From contig JAWLBW010000026.1 of assembly GCA_041687475.1 (NCBI GenBank), positions 1 to 24,216 on the forward strand: a stretch of 24,216 nt of DNA, written 5' to 3'. The notes below the pieces were generated by a model. The model saw only the letters and a program-made list of their open reading frames with translations, ran no database searches and was not told the origin of the DNA. The position numbers and the translations under genes are program-made. Origin of the DNA: JAWLBW01 sp041687475 (GTDB lineage Bacteria > J088 > JAWLBW01). This document shows positions 5,169-12,023 of the stretch, piece after piece (the first letter of the stretch is position 1; each line of letters begins with the position of its first letter).

Positions 5169-6590
5169 ATGGCACTCTTTTCGTCCATTCGTCAGTGGCT
5201 CACGGACCGTTTCGGCCTGGGGCCCATTCACGATGCGGCGCTTGACAGGCGGGTCGCCAAGACCCCCTGGTACTACGGCGACGGCGCCACCCTGTTCATG
5301 CTGCTGATGATTCAGCTGGGCACGGGGGCATTCATGTCACTGACGTATACGCCCAGCCCCGACGGCGCCTTCGAAAGCGTGCGCTACCTGACCGAACGCC
5401 AGGCGCTGGGCTGGTTCGTACGCGGCCTGCATTACTGGTCGGCCGGGCTCATGGTGGTCATGGTCTTCTTCCACATGTTCAGGGTCATTCTCGTCGGCGG
5501 CTACAAATTTCCGCGCGAAGGCACCTGGCTCATCGGCGTCATGCTCTTCTTCGGCGTGCTTACCATGGGCTTCACCGGCTACGTGCTGCGCTGGGACGAA
5601 CGCGCGGTCTATGCCGTCAAGGTCGTGCTGCACATGTTCGCGAAGGTGCCTCTCATCGGCGAGTGGCTGGTCGCGCTGGTGCAGGGGGGCCGTGAACTCG
5701 GCTCGCTGACCCTGACCCGGTTTTACGGCGTGCACGTCATTTTCGTTCCCCTTCTTCTCCTGGGGCTCGCCGGCTATCACCTGTACCTGGTCATGCTGCA
5801 CGGCGTGACCTCGCCCGACGAGCGAAAGCAGCCGGTCTACACCCCCGACGAGCAGCGCGAACTCTATCATGCCCAGGCCGAGTCGGAGGAAAAGGGCGAA
5901 ACCTTCTATCCGACCACCATGGCCCACTCGGCCCTCTTCGCCATGGTGGTATTGGGCGCGGGCCTTTTGCTGACGCTCATGCTCGGCGCACCCATGCCCG
6001 AGCGCGGCGCAAACCTGACCCGGATCAGCATGCCGCGGGAAGAGTGGTGGTACTGGTGGTACAGCGGCATGGTGGCCATCGTACCCGGTTTTGCCGTACC
6101 CGCCCTCATCGTGCTGCTGCCCATCGTCAGTCTGTTCGTGCTCGTCTCGCTGCCTTTCATCGACCGCGGTCCGTACCGGGGCATGCGCAAACGTCCGGTC
6201 TTCGTCGGCTTAGCGGTGGTGACCATCGGGTTACTGCTCTTCCTTACCGAGCGGCGCATCGAATCGCCGTGGACGGGGTGGCCCAGCGACGTGGTGCCCC
6301 CCATGCCGCCCGATGTATCGCTTACCCCCGAGTTGGAACGCGGGCGCGAACTCTATGTGGAATACGGTTGCAACAGCTGCCACGCCGTTGCCGGCGTCGG
6401 TCGCGAGGTGGGGCCCGATCTGGCGCGTATCGACTCGCGCCTGTCGTTGAAAGAGCTGCGCGAATACGTCGGTGAGCCGCCCGAAGACGTGCCCATGCCC
6501 GCATACCGCCAGCGAATGACCGCCCAGGAACTCGAACTGGTGGCCGGTTTCGTGCTCGCCGTACAGGCCGGCGCAGGAGAGAACCAGTGA
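5169..6590 (+). CDS. qcrB: Cytochrome b (b6 plus subunit IV parts) fused to a C-terminal cytochrome c domain
   Basis: This 473-aa quinol-oxidising subunit has an N-terminal half (1-215) of four-helix cytochrome b6 type, with haem b ligands His88/His102 (13 residues between) and His189/His204 (14 between, as in b6f and menaquinol complexes). Residues 250-330 resemble subunit IV. The PEWY-equivalent of the Qo site appears as EEWW (291-294), then further helices and a TM at about 343-360. The C-terminus carries one haem c: CNSCH (401-405) with Met443 in DVPMPAY as probable sixth ligand. This domain replaces a separate cytochrome c1. A b6+IV+c fusion in one chain is not the common arrangement, in which these parts are divided among two or three proteins. 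The stop overlaps the GTG of coxB. Confidence 0.88.
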   Translation: MALFSSIRQWLTDRFGLGPIHDAALDRRVAKTPWYYGDGATLFMLLMIQLGTGAFMSLTYTPSPDGAFESVRYLTERQALGWFVRGLHYWSAGLMVVMVFFHMFRVILVGGYKFPREGTWLIGVMLFFGVLTMGFTGYVLRWDERAVYAVKVVLHMFAKVPLIGEWLVALVQGGRELGSLTLTRFYGVHVIFVPLLLLGLAGYHLYLVMLHGVTSPDERKQPVYTPDEQRELYHAQAESEEKGETFYPTTMAHSALFAMVVLGAGLLLTLMLGAPMPERGANLTRISMPREEWWYWWYSGMVAIVPGFAVPALIVLLPIVSLFVLVSLPFIDRGPYRGMRKRPVFVGLAVVTIGLLLFLTERRIESPWTGWPSDVVPPMPPDVSLTPELERGRELYVEYGCNSCHAVAGVGREVGPDLARIDSRLSLKELREYVGEPPEDVPMPAYRQRMTAQELELVAGFVLAVQAGAGENQ

Positions 6591-7591
6591 CGAAGGCGCC
6601 GGTCGCACACGGCAACGGTACCGCCGGCGGCTTGATCGCGTACGCCGGGCTGCTTGCGACGTCGGGTTGCACCGGTGCATCCGTTCAGTCGGCGCTTCAC
6701 CCGGCGGGGCCGGCGGCTGCGTCAATCGCCTGGCTCTGGTGGTTCATGTTCATTCTGGGCACGCTGGTCTTCATCGGCGTCATGCTGCTGCTCGTGACGG
6801 CGATCATGCGTCGACAGGAGTCTCGACAGGGTCCGCCCATCGGAACGTTGCCCTTTGTTCTTCTGGGCGGCGTGGCGATTCCCGGCGTCATTCTTTTTGT
6901 ACTTTTGATACTCACCCTGGACACGACCGTATCGCTTCGAACGCCCGACACCGACCTCACCGTCGAGGTCGTCGGTCATCAGTGGTGGTGGGAGGTGCGC
7001 TACCCCGCGCTCGACATAGTCGACGCCAACGAAATACACATACCGGCAGGTCGGCCGGTACGCCTCGAATTGCGGTCGGCCGATGTCATTCACTCGTTCT
7101 GGGTGCCCGCGCTGCACGGCAAGATGGACCTTAACCCCGACCACACCAACGTGTTCTGGATAAAGGCCGACCAGGAAGGCGTGTATCGCGGACAGTGCGC
7201 CGAATTCTGCGGATTGCAGCACGCCCTCATGGCCATGGAAATCGTGGTCCATTCTTCGGCTGCATTCGACGACTGGGTCGAACAACGACGCCGGCCGACC
7301 GTCGAACTCAATGTCCGGCAGCAGAGGGGAAAGGAGATTTTCCTGTCTTCCGGATGCCCGCAATGTCACACCGCCGGCGACACCACCGCCGAAGGCGAAG
7401 TCGGCCCCGATCTCACACATGTGGCAAGCCGACGCACGTTGGGAGCGGGCACGCTCAGGAACAACCGCGCCAACCTCACCGGGTGGCTCTCGAACCCGCA
7501 GGCCATCAAGCCCGGCAACCTCATGCCACCTACCTATCTGTCACCCGACGACCTGCATGCCCTGGTCGACTACCTGCAGAGCCTGAAGTAG
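6587..7591 (+). CDS. coxB: Cytochrome c oxidase subunit II with fused cytochrome c (caa3 type)
   Basis: This 334-aa protein has an N-terminal export signal with a possible, weak lipobox ending at Cys28 and the QSALHPAGPAA segment typical of this subunit. Two TM helices follow (about 47-72 and 88-110), then a periplasmic cupredoxin domain. The CuA ligands are all present: His169 in VIHSFWVP, then Cys204, Glu206, Cys208, His212 and Met215 in GQCAEFCGLQHALM. A haem c domain follows, CPQCH (257-261), with Met313 in NLMPP as candidate ligand. Electrons would pass from haem c to CuA to subunit I. The start is GTG at 6587, overlapping the cytochrome b TGA, which implies coupling. The next gene begins 2 bp after its stop. 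Confidence 0.93.
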   Translation: MTKAPVAHGNGTAGGLIAYAGLLATSGCTGASVQSALHPAGPAAASIAWLWWFMFILGTLVFIGVMLLLVTAIMRRQESRQGPPIGTLPFVLLGGVAIPGVILFVLLILTLDTTVSLRTPDTDLTVEVVGHQWWWEVRYPALDIVDANEIHIPAGRPVRLELRSADVIHSFWVPALHGKMDLNPDHTNVFWIKADQEGVYRGQCAEFCGLQHALMAMEIVVHSSAAFDDWVEQRRRPTVELNVRQQRGKEIFLSSGCPQCHTAGDTTAEGEVGPDLTHVASRRTLGAGTLRNNRANLTGWLSNPQAIKPGNLMPPTYLSPDDLHALVDYLQSLK

Positions 7592-7593
7592 CC

Positions 7594-10098
7594 ATGGCAG
7601 CCCAACGCAACTCCGAAGAAGCCTTTCAACAGACATGGGAAAGCCCGAATCGCGGCTGGGGCGTGCTCGATGTGGTGAACAACCAGCCGCTTGGCCGACG
7701 CTTCGTCATTACGGCGTTCATCTTCTTTCTGCTCGGCGGCCTGCTGGCCCTGCTGATGCGTCTGCAGCTGGCCCGGCCCGAAAACGACGTCATGGGGCCC
7801 GAGGTTTACAACCAGCTGTTTACCATGCACGGCTCGAGCATGATGTATCTGTTCGCCGTGCCGTTTCTCGAAGGGCTTGCCATGTTTCTGGTGCCGCTCA
7901 TGATCGGCTCGCGCGACATGGCGTTTCCGCGGCTGAGCGCCTTCGGTTACTGGTGCTACCTCTTCGGCGGCATTCTCTTCTACACCACCTTTGTCAGCGG
8001 CATGGTGCCCGACATGGGCTGGTTTGCCTACACGCCCCTTTCGAGCTCGCGCTACGCCGATGCCGGCGTCGATTACTGGCTGCTCGCATTGGGGCTTGTC
8101 GAGATTGCAGGCATTACCGCCGGTATCGAGATCGTCGTAACCATTCTGAAGCTGCGTGCGCCCGGCATGGGGCTGCAGCGCATGCCTCTTTTCGTGTGGA
8201 CGATGCTGGTTACCGGCATCATGATCATCTTCGCCTTCACCACCCTGCTCACGGCAACCTTCATGCTCGAGCTCGATCGCTCGCTTGGTACCCGCTTCTT
8301 CGACCCCCAGGGGGGCGGAAGCAGCCTGCTCTGGCAGCACCTGTTCTGGTTCTTCGGGCACCCCGAAGTCTACATCATGTTTCTGCCCGCCACCGGCATC
8401 GTCTCCATGATCGTGCCCGCGTTTGCCCGGCGCCCCCTGGCCGCTTACACACTCGTGGTTTCGGCCGTCATGCTGACGGGTTTCGTCAGCTTCGGCCTGT
8501 GGGTTCACCACATGTTTGCAAGCGGCCTGCCCGAATTGTCGATGCTCTTTTTCACCGCGGCCAGCCTGACCATCGCTATCGCAAGCGGCGTTCAGGTCTT
8601 CGCGTGGATAGCCACCCTGTGGGGAAGGCGTCCGCGGTTCGACACCCCGTTCCTCTACATTCTCGGCTTCTTCTTCATCTTCATACTGGGTGGAATCACC
8701 GGCGTCATGGTGGCCGTTCTACCTTTCGACCTGCAGGTTCACGACACGTTTTTCGTCGTTGCGCACTTTCACTACGTCATCATCGGCGGGGTGGTCTTTC
8801 CCATCCTTGCCGGCCTTCATTTCTGGATGCCGAAACTCAACGGGCGCGTACTCGACGAGCGCCTGGGCAAGCTCAGCTTCTGGCTTACATTCATCGGCTT
8901 CAACGTTACCTTTTTTCCCATGCACATACTCGGATTCTACGGCATGCCGCGTCGGGTTTACACCTACCCCGCGGGCATGGGACTCGATGAAGGCAACCTT
9001 ATCGCCACCGTCGGGGCATATATCATGGCATTGGGCATTCTGGCCTTTCTGGGTAATTTCGCAAGCAGCTTCCGGCGGTCGCCCGGTACCGATATGAATC
9101 CGTACAACGGCAACTCGCTTGAGTGGACGCTGCCGTCGCCCCCCCCGATTTATGCCTTTCGTTCGCCCCCGGCGGTCGCGAGCCGACACCCCGCGTGGAA
9201 TGAGCAACGAACCGAAGACGACGCGACGCGCAAGGTGCGCACGGCCATGACCGCAGCCCCCACACACTGGCGAGCGACGGTCGTGACCGATGTGCTTACC
9301 GGAAAGCCCCAGGGCATACAGTACCTCTCGGGGCCGACCCGCCTGCCGTTCATGGCGGCGGTCGGCGTGCTGATCATCTTTCTGGGCGTGCTGGCGAAGG
9401 TTTACCTGTTGAGCGTCGCGGGCCTGCTGGTGGGGGGCTACGCGATCTTACGCTGGCTCTGGCCCACGCAGAAGCGCCTCGAACGCATGGCTTACAGCGG
9501 TATTGAAGAGGCGGCCGGCGTACCTGTGTTTCTGCAGGGTTCCCACGCGCCTGTCTGGTGGGGCATGGTAGCCGCGCTTGCAACGGTCGGCATGGTGTAC
9601 GGCGTATTTCTCTTTTCCTACTTCTACCTGCGCATTCATGCCGACGCCTGGCCGCAGGGGGGCCTGGCGAAACCCGGGCTGCTGACGCCGGGCATTGCCT
9701 ATCTGGCGCTGCTGTCCATCGCACCGCTGCAGTGGCTGGGTGCACGTTTGTTCGGCAAGGGCAGACATAACACGGCCGAGGCCGCCGTCGTCGGCGCCAT
9801 GGCGGCAGCGGCGGCCTTCCTGGTCATGCAGGTATTTTTTCTGCAGGCACTCGACTTCGGCCCCGACCTGAATGCCTATGCATCGCTGTTTCATGTTCTC
9901 AGCGGTATGGTCATGCTGACGGCATCGGTGGTCGTGCTGCAGCAGGCAATACTTCTGCGCACGCTGCGGGCCAAGCACACTGTGCTTGAGAAACAATTGC
10001 CGCTGCAGTGGCAGCTCGCGCGCCTGTTCGCGTACTTCACGACAGTCGCGGCCGCGGTGGTATATGCCGTGATTCACGTATCGCCGTACCTGTTCTAG
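7594..10098 (+). CDS. coxA: Cytochrome c oxidase subunit I-III fusion
   Basis: This is an 834-aa fusion. Residues 1-540 are haem-copper oxidase subunit I: His79 and His393 for haem a, His391 for haem a3, and His256, His305, His306 for CuB, with Tyr260 in HPEVY for the cross-link. Glu258 marks the A1-type proton exit. These fit Rhodobacter numbering with a constant offset of 28 over this stretch. On that alignment the K-channel Lys362 is Gln334 (SGVQVFAW) and Thr359 is Ser331. In the D channel, Asp132 is kept (Asp108) but Asn121 is Met97 and Asn139 is Ser115. Residues 555-834 are subunit III-like, with FLFSYFYLR. The ATG at 7594 starts just after coxB; open frame further upstream is coxB shadow. 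The protein reduces oxygen at the inner membrane; reduced proton pumping is an inference. Confidence 0.93.
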   Translation: MAAQRNSEEAFQQTWESPNRGWGVLDVVNNQPLGRRFVITAFIFFLLGGLLALLMRLQLARPENDVMGPEVYNQLFTMHGSSMMYLFAVPFLEGLAMFLVPLMIGSRDMAFPRLSAFGYWCYLFGGILFYTTFVSGMVPDMGWFAYTPLSSSRYADAGVDYWLLALGLVEIAGITAGIEIVVTILKLRAPGMGLQRMPLFVWTMLVTGIMIIFAFTTLLTATFMLELDRSLGTRFFDPQGGGSSLLWQHLFWFFGHPEVYIMFLPATGIVSMIVPAFARRPLAAYTLVVSAVMLTGFVSFGLWVHHMFASGLPELSMLFFTAASLTIAIASGVQVFAWIATLWGRRPRFDTPFLYILGFFFIFILGGITGVMVAVLPFDLQVHDTFFVVAHFHYVIIGGVVFPILAGLHFWMPKLNGRVLDERLGKLSFWLTFIGFNVTFFPMHILGFYGMPRRVYTYPAGMGLDEGNLIATVGAYIMALGILAFLGNFASSFRRSPGTDMNPYNGNSLEWTLPSPPPIYAFRSPPAVASRHPAWNEQRTEDDATRKVRTAMTAAPTHWRATVVTDVLTGKPQGIQYLSGPTRLPFMAAVGVLIIFLGVLAKVYLLSVAGLLVGGYAILRWLWPTQKRLERMAYSGIEEAAGVPVFLQGSHAPVWWGMVAALATVGMVYGVFLFSYFYLRIHADAWPQGGLAKPGLLTPGIAYLALLSIAPLQWLGARLFGKGRHNTAEAAVVGAMAAAAAFLVMQVFFLQALDFGPDLNAYASLFHVLSGMVMLTASVVVLQQAILLRTLRAKHTVLEKQLPLQWQLARLFAYFTTVAAAVVYAVIHVSPYLF

Positions 10099-10109
10099 TA
10101 CAGGAAACG

Positions 10110-10139
10110 ATGAAGGGAATGCTCGACAGGTTCACATGA
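10110..10139 (+). other. Nine-codon micro-ORF in the coxA-to-membrane-protein gap
   Basis: ATG at 10110 follows AGGA by four bases and reads MKGMLDRFT before a TGA that overlaps the next ATG as ATGA (10136-10139). It may serve as a coupling leader for the following gene. It may also be chance, as it is too short for coding statistics. Confidence 0.25.
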
Positions 10140-10537
10140 ATGAGGCAACGACACAACGACCACAATTCAGGTGGCGGCTGAAGCTGGCGTTCTCGCTTCT
10201 CGGCGGCCCCCTCGCCTGGTTCCTTCACCTGTTTCTTGCCTGGTTCCTCGCCGAATGGGGTTGTCTGCGCGGCTTTCCGGCCCTTTCCGTCTTCGGGCTT
10301 GGCGGAACCGTGGTTCTGCTCGTCGTGGTCACCATACCACTGACGGCGATTGCCCTTGCCGCCACGATGCTGTCGCTGCAGATGATGCGCGCAGCCGAAG
10401 AGCCTCCTGCCGACGGCGCGGGGCTGGGGCAATCTTCACGCTTTACCGCGCGAACGGGAGCCGTGACCGGCGGCATTTTCACGGCGGCCATTCTCTTTGA
10501 AAGCATTCCCCTTCTCTTTTACCTGAGCCGATGTTGA
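10136..10537 (+). CDS. Small membrane protein of the oxidase operon
   Basis: This 133-aa protein has about three hydrophobic helices (near residues 17-43, 48-80 and 107-130) separated by short loops, and a basic N-terminus (RPQFRWRLK) suggesting a cytoplasmic start. I recognise no domain. It sits between the subunit I-III fusion and the CtaG-type factor, 37 bp after the former and 12 bp before the latter. Small membrane proteins in this position in cox operons are often accessory or subunit IV-like polypeptides, and that is the inferred role. Trp and Cys near residues 39-43 (EWGC) and the final SRC are the only notable residues. It may be weakly related to transmembrane proteins of alternative cox clusters. 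Confidence 0.7.
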   Translation: MNEATTQRPQFRWRLKLAFSLLGGPLAWFLHLFLAWFLAEWGCLRGFPALSVFGLGGTVVLLVVVTIPLTAIALAATMLSLQMMRAAEEPPADGAGLGQSSRFTARTGAVTGGIFTAAILFESIPLLFYLSRC

Positions 10538-10549
10538 CCGGAGAGAGCG

Positions 10550-11560
10550 GTGTCGAGGCAAACCATACAGCGCCCCATCATGCGCACCGCCGGGCAGCTC
10601 TGCCTGGCCGCCGTTCTTTCGGGCGTGCCGGGCGCTGTCGCCCTGGCTCATGCACCCGACGCCGAGCCCCCGGATAACTGGTGGCGGCTCTGGGACCCCT
10701 CTCCCTCAGCCATCGCCATGCTCACGGCAGCGTCAGGCATCTACGGGCTTGGCGTATACAGGCTGTGGCGAGAGAGCGGCGCCGGAAGGGGCATCAAAAA
10801 ATGGCGGGTCACAAGTTTTCTGGCCGGCATGCTAGTTCTCGGGGTTGCTCTCGTTTCGCCCATCGACCCCCTGGCAACGCACCTCTTCTCCGTACATATG
10901 GTGCAGCACCTGCTGCTGCTGATGGTCGCTCCTCCGCTTCTCGTCGCCGGAGCGCCGTTCGTTGCCGTTCTATGGGTGCTGCCCCGCCGGGTGAGGCAGC
11001 GCTTCGCCCGGTGGACCGGTATGCGGGGGCCGCTGCGCATGGTCTGGTACGTGCTTTGGCAACCGCTTGCCGTCTGGGGCCTTTACGCCCTGACGCTCTG
11101 GCTGTGGCACCTGCCGCGGCTGTACGATCTCGCCCTCGAGAATCGTCTGGTGCATGACATGCAGCACGCCGCCTTTCTTCTGACCGCCTGTCTTTTCTGG
11201 CGTGTCCTGATCGATCCGTTCGACCGGCTGCGCGCGAACCGGGGCCTCGGCATTCTGCTTCTCTTCGCCACTTCGCTTCACGGAGGCGCACTCGGGGCCC
11301 TGTTGACCCTTTCGCCGCGCCCGCTCTACAGTTCCTACGCCGAAACGACGCAGCCGTGGAACCTTACCCATCTGGAAGACCAGCAGATAGCCGGCGCCAT
11401 CATGTGGATGCCCGCAGCCTTCGTGTACCTGGCCCTTTCCGTCACGCTGTTCATTCTGTGGCTGCGCGAGCTCTCGCGGCGTGAAGCCATGCACCCGGCG
11501 GTATCCTTCGAAAAAAAAGACCTCAAGACCGGTTCACGCCGACAGGGAGACGAACGATGA
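10550..11560 (+). CDS. ctaG: CtaG-type cytochrome c oxidase assembly factor (caa3 CtaG family)
   Basis: This 336-aa polytopic membrane protein starts with a signal-like segment (GQLCLAAVLSGVPGAVALAHA, residues 15-35), followed by an outer loop with WWRLWDPSP and six or more helices. The diagnostic block is LFSVHMVQHLLLLMVAPPLL, with further His in LWHLPRLYDLAL and HDMQHAAFLL, as in the Bacillus-type CtaG family (PF09678-like) needed to assemble caa3 oxidases. This is unrelated in fold to the Cox11 proteins also called CtaG. A GTG start at 10550 is chosen because GGAGAG lies about six bases upstream; an ATG 30 bp further in is a less likely alternative. The final ATGA overlaps the next gene. 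Its place in the operon agrees with copper or haem delivery to the neighbouring oxidase. Confidence 0.88.
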   Translation: MSRQTIQRPIMRTAGQLCLAAVLSGVPGAVALAHAPDAEPPDNWWRLWDPSPSAIAMLTAASGIYGLGVYRLWRESGAGRGIKKWRVTSFLAGMLVLGVALVSPIDPLATHLFSVHMVQHLLLLMVAPPLLVAGAPFVAVLWVLPRRVRQRFARWTGMRGPLRMVWYVLWQPLAVWGLYALTLWLWHLPRLYDLALENRLVHDMQHAAFLLTACLFWRVLIDPFDRLRANRGLGILLLFATSLHGGALGALLTLSPRPLYSSYAETTQPWNLTHLEDQQIAGAIMWMPAAFVYLALSVTLFILWLRELSRREAMHPAVSFEKKDLKTGSRRQGDER

Positions 11561-11970
11561 AACCCCGCCGTCTGAACTTCAACGCGGGTCTGGGCATTCT
11601 CGGCGTGCTGCTGCTTGCCGTCGTGCTCGGCGATTTGATTTTTCGGGGCTGGCATCGCTTTCCGGCCGCGCCTACCTTCGAAATAGCGAATGCCGATGAG
11701 AATCGCGGCAGGCAGGCCATCGTTACCCGTGGCTGCGGCGCCTGCCATGTCATTCCGGGCATACCGGGCGCACGCGGTCGCGTCGGTCCGCAGTTGCGGG
11801 GGTTCCGCAACCAGACCTTCATCGCCGGCCGATTGCCGAACAACCCCGACAACCTGGTTCGGTGGATCAGCGACCCACGGGCAATCGACCCGGAAACGGC
11901 CATGCCCGACCTGGGCATCGAGGAAGCCGAGGCCGCCGATATCGCGGCCTACCTCTTCTCCAACCCCTAG
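11557..11970 (+). CDS. Membrane-anchored monohaem cytochrome c
   Basis: This 137-aa protein has a short basic N-terminus (KPRRLNF), one uncleaved TM helix (about residues 11-29) and a small class I-like cytochrome c domain. The haem site is CGACH (60-64) and the probable sixth ligand is Met116 in TAMPDLG. The pattern VGPQLRGFRNQTFIAG then NLVRWISDPRAI is typical of cytochromes fused to or paired with CoxB. It would act as a tethered donor between the cytochrome bc unit and the oxidase. Its ATG overlaps the ctaG stop by 4 bp and it is the last gene of the plus-strand operon. The 53 bp to the convergent amidase gene show no convincing terminator. Confidence 0.88.
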   Translation: MKPRRLNFNAGLGILGVLLLAVVLGDLIFRGWHRFPAAPTFEIANADENRGRQAIVTRGCGACHVIPGIPGARGRVGPQLRGFRNQTFIAGRLPNNPDNLVRWISDPRAIDPETAMPDLGIEEAEAADIAAYLFSNP

Positions 11971-12023
11971 CCCGACGGCGGCGCCGACTACCCGGCCCCC
12001 GAGGTACCCGAATCGCTCTTCGT

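Noticed and set aside
7195..7593. N-terminal extension of the CoxA-CoxC frame
   Set aside because: It overlaps coxB in another frame; the subunit I homology begins at the ATG at 7594.
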